DNA of 57,617 nucleotides from an uncultured Eubacteriales bacterium (GTDB lineage: Bacteria; Bacillota; Clostridia; Lachnospirales; Lachnospiraceae): assembly GCA_949292785.1 (NCBI GenBank), contig CASFBK010000006.1:284250-341866 (forward strand), written 5' to 3'. The notes beneath the pieces were generated by a model, which saw nothing but the letters and a program-made list of their open reading frames with translations, was not told the origin of the DNA and did not search any database. Position 1 is the stretch's first letter. Each line of letters starts with the position of its first letter. Made by a program: the position numbers and the translations under genes. Of this stretch, positions 1 through 6,478 are shown one piece after another.

Positions 1-461
1 AGACGGAAACCGAAGCCGCCATTAGTGAAGAGGATGCAGACACACTATCCAAAGCGGAGGTAATCGGTCTGATTGAGATTGAGGCGCTGGATTTAAAATA
101 CGCAGTATTGGAGGGGACAGGAAGCCATGAGCTTTCCTGCGGCATTGGTCATATCCCGGATACAGCGGGCATCGGGGAAACGGGAAACTGTGTCCTTGCC
201 GGGCATAACGGAAGCAGGCATGGAGTTTTCTTTACCAGCCTGCACACGCTGAAGGAGGGCGATGTAATCAAACTGACGGATAAAAAGGGCAATGAGTATT
301 TCTATCAGGCGGAAAGCATGGAGGTGGTCGGTCCCTATGACAATTCCGTTAAGGAGCAGGGAGAGGAGGCGGAGCTTACCTTGATAACCTGTGCGAATAA
401 AGGCACCATGCGTCTGATTGTAAAATGCACAATGTCTGATGTTTCACTAACGCATGAATAG
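1..461 (+). CDS. Sortase, class D-like, C-terminal part (5' end outside window)
   Basis: The reading frame is open from the first bases of the window, so this is the C-terminal part of a longer protein; no credible start lies inside the window. The visible part holds the sortase core: AGHNGS with the catalytic His, TLITC with the nucleophilic Cys, and a downstream Arg in GTMRLIVKC. Sortases are membrane-anchored transpeptidases that attach LPXTG-type proteins to the cell wall or build pili. The genes that follow (SpoVG-like, small hypotheticals) are typical of Firmicute integrative conjugative elements, where such sortases are common cargo. Subclass D is a guess from the spacing of His and Cys. 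Confidence 0.8.
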   Translation, partial: TETEAAISEEDADTLSKAEVIGLIEIEALDLKYAVLEGTGSHELSCGIGHIPDTAGIGETGNCVLAGHNGSRHGVFFTSLHTLKEGDVIKLTDKKGNEYFYQAESMEVVGPYDNSVKEQGEEAELTLITCANKGTMRLIVKCTMSDVSLTHE

Positions 462-500
462 TACCATGCACAACATCAGACATGACAGGAGGTGGAGTAA

Positions 501-902
501 ATGGAATTTTCGTGTCCTTTTGGGATTGCAGAAAAGCTGTTAAGGGAAAAGGAATACCCCTCGGAGCCGGATAAGGAGACAGAGGTGGATGGCAAGGTAT
601 TGGTACTTAGCGGACTTCGGGTATATCTTCCCCGGTTTTCCGTAACCGTTCATGAGGGGATTTTCTGTAACCGTACAGATGGCAGGCTGCAACCGGAATA
701 TTCGGTAACTGCCATAGCAGACAGGGCAAGCGGAGCGCTTCTTTATGATGAGGAAGGCGGTTTTACAGAGTGTGTGTATCATTGGCAGGAGGAAAAGTTT
801 ACGCTTGCCCAGATAGAAGCACAGATGTGTATTGTGGAGGGAATTGAGGTGAGAGAGCATGACAATACTATGCAGGCTGCACGAAGCCGAAGAAATCGTT
901 AG
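501..902 (+). CDS. Hypothetical mobile-element protein (paralogue A)
   Basis: A 133-residue protein of unknown function, preceded by a good ribosome binding site (aggaggtgg). No signal peptide or membrane segment is evident. It shares a recognisable core with the next gene: a hydrophobic strand, then VYLP, then HEGIFCN. The pair therefore looks like a tandem duplication of one domain. Its end overlaps the next gene by 44 bases, which suggests translational coupling. Its position between a sortase and a SpoVG-like gene fits accessory genes of Lachnospiraceae conjugative elements. No enzyme motif is visible and no function is claimed. Confidence 0.65.
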   Translation: MEFSCPFGIAEKLLREKEYPSEPDKETEVDGKVLVLSGLRVYLPRFSVTVHEGIFCNRTDGRLQPEYSVTAIADRASGALLYDEEGGFTECVYHWQEEKFTLAQIEAQMCIVEGIEVREHDNTMQAARSRRNR

Positions 903-1242
903 TGAAATGGACTTATTTCATGTGGCAGATGACGTTATGGAGAGCGAGGAGAATTACCGGATTGTCGTAAGCGGCTGGTGGGTGTATATTCCTTCGCTTA
1001 ACATCAATCTGCATGAAGGCGTGTTCTGCAACTATGACGAGGAAGAAAAGGAGTATCTTCCCGATTTTGCCATAACCGTCATTATGGAAGCGGGGCAGGA
1101 GAAAGAGGGAGGCTGGCTCTACTATGAACAGGACGGATTTTTACTGACCGTCCTCAATTATTTTGGCGGGCAGATGGATATGGGAACCGTATCCATGCTG
1201 CCCTGCCTGATCTGTATTCCGGAGGGGGGAGACGGAGCATGA
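859..1242 (+). CDS. Hypothetical mobile-element protein (paralogue B)
   Basis: A 127-residue protein of unknown function, starting at an ATG inside the previous gene behind a GAGGTGAGAG ribosome binding site. It is a paralogue of the upstream protein: the shared core is VSGWWVYIP followed by HEGVFCN, with a hydrophobic, acidic C-terminal half. The overlap of 44 bases implies translational coupling and possibly a joint complex. A ten-codon frame begins at 1239 with an ATGA overlap and ends at 1271; it is too short to call as a gene. Confidence 0.65.
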   Translation: MTILCRLHEAEEIVSEMDLFHVADDVMESEENYRIVVSGWWVYIPSLNINLHEGVFCNYDEEEKEYLPDFAITVIMEAGQEKEGGWLYYEQDGFLLTVLNYFGGQMDMGTVSMLPCLICIPEGGDGA

Positions 1243-1322
1243 ATGAAAAGGCAGAATGCCATTTCAGATAAGAAACGATCAACATTCAATGGTCTGCAAG
1301 GCAGACAGAAAGAGAGGAATCT

Positions 1323-2003
1323 ATGGAGTATTCAATCAAGTTAAACGCAGTAAACAATCCGGAAAAAAGCGTAAAGGCATTTGCCACTGTGACCTTTGGG
1401 GACTGTTTCAAAATCACCAATATCGCTGTGGTGGAAGGAAAGGAGAACCAGCCCTTTGTATCCATGCCTTCCTTTAAGAGTAAGGAGAGAACGGAGCATA
1501 ATGAGCCTGTCTACAAGGATGTGTGCAATCCCATCACAGGCGAGTTCCGCAAAGAGCTGTATGATGACATTCTCTCCCTGTATGGGGAAATGGAGCAGAC
1601 AGGCAGGGCAGAGGTCAGCAGGGAGGCGGAAAACCCGGCAGAGCCGGCGTTCAGCGTTGCGGTAACACCCTTTGAGAGAGAAGGAAGCAATATCCGAGGT
1701 CTTGCCCGTATTTACTTTGAGGACTGCTTCGTGGTAAGCAATGTCAGTGTCATTCAGGGCAGGGAAAAGGAATTTGTGGCAATGCCTTCTTATCTGGTAA
1801 AGCAGAATGGAAAGGACGGAAAAAGCCAGTATCAGGATGTGTGTTTTCCGGTAACGAAAGAATTTCGTGAAAAGCTGTATCAGGCAGTCATGGACTGCTA
1901 TCAGCAGGAAAAGGAAAAAGTCATGAATCAGGGCATGGAGCAGGCACAGAGCATGGCAAGGGCAGAGAGCAGACCGCAGGACAGGGAGTTACCCTTCCGT
2001 TAA
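1323..2003 (+). CDS. Tandem SpoVG-family protein
   Basis: A 226-residue protein with two SpoVG-like domains, at about residues 1-90 and 115-205. Both repeats show the same pattern: a GDCFKITNIAVVEG or EDCFVVSNVSVIQG strand pair, then FVSMPS or FVAMPS, then a VCNPIT or VCFPVT strand, then a helix beginning EFR. SpoVG proteins are small nucleic-acid-binding regulators, normally single-domain and about 90 residues long, so this is a duplicated version. Double SpoVG proteins of this kind are usual in conjugative elements of gut Clostridia. The polar C-terminal tail after the second domain looks disordered. Start ATG 1323 follows an agagaggaatct ribosome binding region. Confidence 0.85.
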   Translation: MEYSIKLNAVNNPEKSVKAFATVTFGDCFKITNIAVVEGKENQPFVSMPSFKSKERTEHNEPVYKDVCNPITGEFRKELYDDILSLYGEMEQTGRAEVSREAENPAEPAFSVAVTPFEREGSNIRGLARIYFEDCFVVSNVSVIQGREKEFVAMPSYLVKQNGKDGKSQYQDVCFPVTKEFREKLYQAVMDCYQQEKEKVMNQGMEQAQSMARAESRPQDRELPFR

Positions 2004-2020
2004 AGCAGAAGAATAATGCA

Positions 2021-2055
2021 CAGGCGTGGCCGCAGAACCTATGCGGTCACGCCTG
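2021..2055 (+). other. Strong stem-loop between the SpoVG-like and coiled-coil genes
   Basis: The 14-base arms at 2021-2034 and 2042-2055 pair with one G-T wobble around a 7-base loop. There is no T-run after it, so it is not an ordinary terminator. It sits just before the ribosome binding site of the next gene and could stabilise mRNA or modulate translation. Confidence 0.6.
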
Positions 2056-2073
2056 TGGGAAAGGAGAAAAGAA

Positions 2074-2931
2074 ATGGCACAGGAACAGAGTGTAAGATTA
2101 TCAAAGGATCAGATCATACAGGAGTTAATCGCCCTCTTAAACCAGAACCAGCAGAAAGCAGCGGCAAATGATGTGTTTGAAATGGCGGCACTCATTGACG
2201 GTATGGAAAGGAAGCTGGAGCTTGTGACGCAGGAGCTTGAGGGCGTCAGAAAGCAGCTTGAAAAAATGGAACAGGAAAAGGCAGAAAAAACCTTAAAGGC
2301 GGCTGTCCGTAAAGCAGTGGATTCCTTAGAGCGGCAGTGCAGTAAAATGAAGGAGCAGTTGTTTGAAATCAAAACAGAGATAAAAATAAAGGCTTCGGAG
2401 ATTGTGTCAGAGGCAAAAGCGAAAGGAAAAGCGGCACTCCATAAGGTATCGGAGTTTTTGGGCATTAAAGCGAAGCTGGAGTCTGTCCGGGACAATGTTC
2501 ATCAGAGTATCGGGGAAACGGAACGCACAATCGCAAAGCTGGATGTCTTTGGCGGTGGAATGAGAGAAGCCGGACAAAAGATTGCCAACACCTTCCGGGC
2601 GTTTGCAGACAGAGAGACGGTTGACTATTCTGCAAAGGAGCAGAAGTTTTCAAAGATAGAGCTTGTAAAAAAGCCTTTTCAGACAAAGAAGAAACTATTT
2701 GAGAGCATGGAGCGACATCTGGATGCCGCCATTGACAAGGTGGTGGGTCTTGCGAAAGAGCCGGAGCATATGAAGGATGTGGAAAGGATAGAGCCTCCTA
2801 TACTTGGAACTGCGGCAGAGCCGGAATTTCAGTACGGGGCAGAAGCCTTTGAAGAGCAATATAGTGAATTTATGAGTCCGATAATGAAAGAACAAGGAAA
2901 AGACGCCGTAGCTAAGGGGAAAAAACGATGA
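2074..2931 (+). CDS. Coiled-coil mobile-element protein
   Basis: A 285-residue, highly charged helical protein. The start at ATG 2074 is chosen because an AAAGGAGA site lies just upstream; a GTG further upstream lies inside the stem-loop. A heptad-rich coiled coil runs over about residues 35-130. It is followed by an Ala/Lys-rich helix, then a segment with GGGMREAGQKIANTFRAFAD. No enzyme motif is seen. Proteins like this follow SpoVG-like genes in Lachnospiraceae conjugative elements. I do not assign a role. It is the last gene of the left module and is followed by a terminator. Confidence 0.7.
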   Translation: MAQEQSVRLSKDQIIQELIALLNQNQQKAAANDVFEMAALIDGMERKLELVTQELEGVRKQLEKMEQEKAEKTLKAAVRKAVDSLERQCSKMKEQLFEIKTEIKIKASEIVSEAKAKGKAALHKVSEFLGIKAKLESVRDNVHQSIGETERTIAKLDVFGGGMREAGQKIANTFRAFADRETVDYSAKEQKFSKIELVKKPFQTKKKLFESMERHLDAAIDKVVGLAKEPEHMKDVERIEPPILGTAAEPEFQYGAEAFEEQYSEFMSPIMKEQGKDAVAKGKKR

Positions 2932-2938
2932 TAGGGGA

Positions 2939-2977
2939 AGTCTCTCAAAGTAAAATTTTGCCATGAGAGACTTTTTT
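2939..2977 (+). terminator. Rho-independent terminator
   Basis: Arms AAGTCTCTCA (2939-2948) and TGAGAGACTT (2964-2973) pair perfectly and run into a T tract. It closes the conjugative-element module before base composition drops sharply at about 3000. Confidence 0.85.
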
Positions 2978-3144
2978 GAACATGAATGAAAATATAGAGT
3001 TGGAATTTTTATGACGTTTTATGAAAATAAATATAGGTGTAAAGTGCAATATAAGGACATAAATTGTTGAATTTAGTACATTTACTTAATTTCTTGTTAA
3101 AATATGTTATGTTATTAAAAAAAGAAAGGTCAAAATGGATTGAT

Positions 3145-3741
3145 ATGATTCAAAAGATAGTGGATGTATTATTGAATAAGCAATCACAAAATTCTGTAAT
3201 GACACATGAGGATGAGAAGATATATAGATATGGATATGTTTTGCTGTGCGAAGTTTTTCTGAATTTAGTTATTGCTTTGACAATTGGAATAGTCTTTTCG
3301 AAAACTAAAGAGGTAATTTTTTTTCTTGGTATGTATATTCCGTTAAGAAGCTTCTGCGGTGGATGGCACGCGGATAAAATTTGGAAATGCACAGTAATAT
3401 CAAATGCGATATTGCTATTGCAAGTGTATGGTTTAGAGAAACTATTAAGCCATTTATCAATCAAAGTGATGCTGTTCATTTTTTTCCTGAATATGATATG
3501 TATTTTTTTTATGGCTCCAGTAGAAACGGAAATGAAAAAAATTAGTCAGGAAGAAAAACAAATTTATAAAAGAAGAATAAAATTAATATTTACACTACAT
3601 TTAATCATAATGTTAATAATTACATTGTGTAATATTGATGAATTGATATTTAGCCTGATGTTCGTATATATAATACAAAATATAATGCTGTTATTGGAAA
3701 TAGTGAAACATAAGAAAACAAAAAACGCAGAAAAAATGTAG
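3145..3741 (+). CDS. agrB: AgrB-like accessory gene regulator peptidase
   Basis: A multi-pass membrane cysteine peptidase that would process and cyclise the AgrD-like pheromone encoded at 6115. The family signature is visible: RSFCGGWHADKIWKC, with the catalytic His and Cys seven residues apart as in AgrB. Several hydrophobic segments surround it. The start is uncertain. ATG 3145 gives 198 residues (MIQKIVDVLL), the usual family length, but the nearest AAAGG lies about 15 bases upstream. An earlier in-frame ATG at 3109 or TTG at 3064 would add hydrophobic residues. The gene is very AT-rich, unlike the module before it. The end of the gene is made of an A-rich tandem repeat. Confidence 0.9.
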   Translation: MIQKIVDVLLNKQSQNSVMTHEDEKIYRYGYVLLCEVFLNLVIALTIGIVFSKTKEVIFFLGMYIPLRSFCGGWHADKIWKCTVISNAILLLQVYGLEKLLSHLSIKVMLFIFFLNMICIFFMAPVETEMKKISQEEKQIYKRRIKLIFTLHLIIMLIITLCNIDELIFSLMFVYIIQNIMLLLEIVKHKKTKNAEKM

Positions 3742-3770
3742 AAAAATGTAGAAAAAATGTAGAAAAATGT
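3730..3770 (+). repeat. Short tandem repeat (about 4 units, 10-11 bp)
   Basis: The unit GAAAAAATGTA or GAAAAATGTA is repeated four times with alternating A-run length. The array spans the agrB stop codon and ends just before a promoter. Copy-number change could alter the AgrB C-terminus or promoter spacing. Confidence 0.75.
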
Positions 3771-3771
3771 A

Positions 3772-3801
3772 TTGCCATATACATAGGAAGTGTGGTATAA
3801 T
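3772..3801 (+). promoter_or_regulatory. Sigma-A type promoter for the regulator/kinase pair
   Basis: A -35 box TTGCCA (3772-3777) and a perfect extended -10 TGGTATAAT (TATAAT at 3796-3801) are 18 bases apart. Transcription would start shortly before the response regulator at 3837. Confidence 0.65.
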
Positions 3802-3836
3802 ATTAAGCCAATAAAATGGAAGTGTGGTGAAACCCT

Positions 3837-4574
3837 ATGTATCATGTGGCTGTCTGTGATGATGATAAGGTATTTATCTCATATATTAGAAAAATCCTGA
3901 GTGAAGCTAAGGGTACTAATCAATATCAATTTAACATTTACGAGTTTTATTCAGGAGAGGAATTAGTTAATGGTTTAGATACTAACATGCATTTAGACTT
4001 GCTTATTTTAGATATGGAATTAGGCGGTATTGATGGAGATGAAACAGCAAGAAAGTTTCGTGAAAAATTCAAAGATACTGTGTTGGTATTCTGTTCAGGA
4101 GTGCGTGCTCCAACGGTCAAATCATTTAAGGTAACTCCTTATAGATATTTGTTGAAATCATATTCAGATAAGCAATTTATATGTGAAATGGAAGAAATTC
4201 TGACAGAGGTAGTAAAAAGGTCTAAAGAAGAATATATAGTAGGACATTATAGAAATAATGTAATTCGAGTTAATATCCAGGATATTTTGTATGTAGAAAA
4301 TGCAAAAAGAGGTAGTAAAATTACTGTATGCTCAGATTGTGAAGCGGCAAAGTTTGAGGGGAAGATACTAGTAGATGATAAACTGGATGCATTGGTAGCT
4401 AAGTATTATGAACTTGCCTTTGCACACAGTAGTTACATAATAAATATTGGTCATATTGAAAAAATAGTAGGTAATGAGGTTTATTTGGATAATGATGAAT
4501 GCTTGTCTATATCAAGAGCATATCAAAAAGAATTTCGTCAAATCTTTACAAAAAGTATTGCGGAGAAATATTAA
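3837..4574 (+). CDS. LytTR-family response regulator (AgrA-like)
   Basis: A 245-residue regulator. Residues 1-120 form a receiver domain: acidic pocket DDD at 8-10, phospho-acceptor Asp59 in LLILDMEL, and a conserved Lys in YLLKSYS. Residues about 135-240 form a LytTR DNA-binding domain (ILYVENAKRGSKITV, then FAHSSYIINIGHI). LytTR proteins bind direct repeats about two helical turns apart, and such a pair is present upstream of agrD (6027-6054). The partner is the kinase 18 bases downstream. It probably controls agrD and may control the biosynthetic operon at 6479. Confidence 0.92.
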   Translation: MYHVAVCDDDKVFISYIRKILSEAKGTNQYQFNIYEFYSGEELVNGLDTNMHLDLLILDMELGGIDGDETARKFREKFKDTVLVFCSGVRAPTVKSFKVTPYRYLLKSYSDKQFICEMEEILTEVVKRSKEEYIVGHYRNNVIRVNIQDILYVENAKRGSKITVCSDCEAAKFEGKILVDDKLDALVAKYYELAFAHSSYIINIGHIEKIVGNEVYLDNDECLSISRAYQKEFRQIFTKSIAEKY

Positions 4575-4592
4575 TAAGAGAGGTGGAAAATA

Positions 4593-5897
4593 ATGGGATG
4601 GTTGGATTTGCTTATCCTATTTTTTTGTTGTGTTATTGAAGTTTTTCTGCTTTATGACTATTTTAACAATTTTTTTGAATCTAAGTTAAAAAGAAAATAT
4701 ATTAAAATATTATGTGCAGGAACTATAGGTGCAATTTTTTTGGTTAATATATTGCAAAGCAGTATTTTGAATTTGATTCTTATTCCTATGATACTGTGGA
4801 TTTTTGTAACAGTAATATTTGACTCTAAATTGGGAATCAGATTCGCATATTTTATTATGGCATATAGTGTCATGATCGGTGTGGAATTTTTGTACGTTAT
4901 ATTGTCAAATACAACATCAGCATTGTTGGCGAAAACGGGATTAATTCCTGTGTCAGAATATTTATGGCAATTATTGCTTGTAAAATTTCTGAATTATATT
5001 GTATTTATTGTATTAAAACAGATGTCTTCAAAGTCGAAAAAACGAATGACAAACAAACTGTTTCTTATTTATCTATGCGTACCCGTGTCTACTTTAGGTA
5101 CTATGCTTACCGTGTTTTATTCAGGAATAGATATCGGAAACAATATGGTTTTAAAGATATTACTGACATTGTTTTTTGTATGCATGATAACTGGTAACAT
5201 GGTATTATTTTACGCATTTCAAAAGTATACGGAAAATTTAAGTAAAAATTCTAAACAGGAATTAGAACTTCTTTATCAAAGAGCTGAAGTAGAGAGATTG
5301 ACTAAAATTGCTGAGTGGAATGACAATTATAATGAGATTGTACATAATACATCACACTATCTTAAGGTAATAGGACAGTTGGCTTATGAAAGAAAAAATG
5401 ATGAAATATGCAAAGTGGTAGATAAGCTGAATGGAAAGCTAAACAGAGAAGAAATTTGTGAATACAGCAATCATAAAATGTTAAATATAATTTTGTCTGA
5501 ATATTCAACTAAAGCAGAAAATGCAGGGGTTGTTTTTGATGCATATGTGGAACCGGGCTGTATTTTGAATCATATTCCGGATGTTGATCTAATTACCATG
5601 TTAGGGAATTTGCTGGATAATGCTATTTTGGCTGCATCAAAGAAGGAGAAGGATACCTCTGTTATTGTAAGAATTTTTATGCAAAAAGAAGGAAAACTTT
5701 GTGTGATTAAGGTAGTAAATGATTTTGTGGAAAAAATTCAGGAGGATAGGGGAAGACTGATAAGTACGAAAAAAGAAGCAGGAATTCATGGGATAGGATT
5801 GTCAAGTGTTTCAAAGATTGCCGAGCAGAATAATGGATATTTAGAACATTATATTAGTGATGGAAAATTTAATGCTGTGGTAGTACTGGCGGTTTGA
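4593..5897 (+). CDS. AgrC-like sensor histidine kinase (HPK10/GHKL)
   Basis: A 434-residue kinase. About residues 1-215 form six membrane segments, as expected of a peptide-pheromone receptor. A short coiled coil follows, then the dimerisation helix with EIVHNTSHYL (His251 the likely phospho-acceptor). The GHKL ATPase domain has MLGNLLDNAILAAS (N box) and GIHGIGLSSV (G box). It would sense the cyclic peptide made from the AgrD-like precursor and phosphorylate the LytTR regulator upstream. A long perfect hairpin terminates transcription just downstream. Confidence 0.92.
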   Translation: MGWLDLLILFFCCVIEVFLLYDYFNNFFESKLKRKYIKILCAGTIGAIFLVNILQSSILNLILIPMILWIFVTVIFDSKLGIRFAYFIMAYSVMIGVEFLYVILSNTTSALLAKTGLIPVSEYLWQLLLVKFLNYIVFIVLKQMSSKSKKRMTNKLFLIYLCVPVSTLGTMLTVFYSGIDIGNNMVLKILLTLFFVCMITGNMVLFYAFQKYTENLSKNSKQELELLYQRAEVERLTKIAEWNDNYNEIVHNTSHYLKVIGQLAYERKNDEICKVVDKLNGKLNREEICEYSNHKMLNIILSEYSTKAENAGVVFDAYVEPGCILNHIPDVDLITMLGNLLDNAILAASKKEKDTSVIVRIFMQKEGKLCVIKVVNDFVEKIQEDRGRLISTKKEAGIHGIGLSSVSKIAEQNNGYLEHYISDGKFNAVVVLAV

Positions 5898-5926
5898 TTA
5901 ATACTTACATATTTAAATAGAATGAT

Positions 5927-5988
5927 AAACTCCTTTTCAGGAAGGTAATAAAAATAAGGATTACCTTCCTGAAAAGGAGTTTTTTGCT
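5927..5988 (+). terminator. Strong intrinsic terminator
   Basis: Perfectly complementary 23-base arms (5927-5949 and 5960-5982) flank a 10-base loop and are followed by T-rich sequence. It separates the agrB/regulator/kinase unit from agrD. The symmetry and A-run on the other side may let it act in both directions. Confidence 0.9.
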
Positions 5989-6026
5989 TTTTAGATTTGT
6001 AAAATAAAGATGTTTATGAAGATTTT

Positions 6027-6060
6027 GGACATTAAATGTCGAAATAGGGACATTGTATTT
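6027..6060 (+). promoter_or_regulatory. Candidate LytTR direct repeat upstream of agrD
   Basis: GGACATT occurs at 6027-6033 and 6048-6054, exactly 21 bases apart, that is two helical turns. This is the geometry of AgrA/LytTR sites. The same GGACAT word is present once upstream of agrB (near 3054). A second direct repeat, ATTGTAT(T/C)TAAA, occurs near 6052 and 6082. Confidence 0.55.
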
Positions 6061-6114
6061 AAATATTTTGAAAATTGGTATATTGTATCTAAAAAAATAT
6101 AGGAGGATAAATCC

Positions 6115-6270
6115 ATGAAAGTTAAAAAAAATTGGGGTAAAGGTGTAATGAAAGGCTTAAATGCCTTAGCCGTATTGTTGGTTATGCAGACTGCAAATTC
6201 AGCATGTATATGGGTGGCTCACCAACCTGAATTTCCAGAAGCGGCTAATAAGTTTAAAATTATTAAGTAA
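6115..6270 (+). CDS. agrD: AgrD-like cyclic-lactone autoinducer precursor
   Basis: A 51-residue peptide starting at ATG 6115 behind a perfect AGGAGG (6101-6106). Its three-part layout is that of AgrD. There is an amphipathic basic N-terminus (MKVKKNWGKGVMKGL), a hydrophobic stretch ending TANSA, then Cys31 in CIWVA followed by the conserved C-terminal recognition segment HQPEFPEA. Clostridial AgrD proteins share CxWxxxQPxxP. The predicted signal is a five-residue thiolactone ring, Cys31-Ile-Trp-Val-Ala35, perhaps with a short exocyclic tail. It is transcribed separately from agrB and the kinase. No proposal is made for the exact N-terminal trim. Confidence 0.92.
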   Translation: MKVKKNWGKGVMKGLNALAVLLVMQTANSACIWVAHQPEFPEAANKFKIIK

Positions 6271-6289
6271 TTTTTAAACGGTCGATGTA

Positions 6290-6437
6290 ATACGACATTA
6301 TATCCTATTTTGTCAATAAGATTTCCTTAAAAACTTCCAAAATAAAACAAAAATTTGTTGCATAAATTATTGAAAATCCACAAAAATGACAAGCTTTTTT
6401 TAGGGTATATAAAACGATAGTCGATATAATGTCGTAT
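6290..6437 (+). promoter_or_regulatory. Paired 15-bp inverted elements in front of the biosynthetic operon
   Basis: ATACGACATTATATC at 6290-6304 and its exact reverse complement GATATAATGTCGTAT at 6423-6437 bracket the 172-base gap between agrD and the operon. Each element contains the small dyad TAAT-ACGAC-ATTA and is preceded by GTCGAT. The second copy contains a TATAAT (6425-6430) and adjoins another (6435-6440), so it overlaps the likely -10 region. This fits an operator pair bound by a dimeric regulator. No good -35 box is seen, as expected for an activator-dependent promoter. The rest of the gap is plain AT-rich DNA. Confidence 0.6.
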
Positions 6438-6478
6438 AATATTTGCTGAAAAAATTTAAAATAGTGGAGGATAAAATT

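Noticed and set aside
1239-1271. Ten-codon frame with ATGA overlap and a ribosome binding site.
   Set aside because: Too short and without a known family or conserved feature.
6288-6300. TAATACGAC resembles the start of the phage T7 promoter.
   Set aside because: Only nine bases match and the rest of the consensus is absent; it is part of the 15-bp inverted element.
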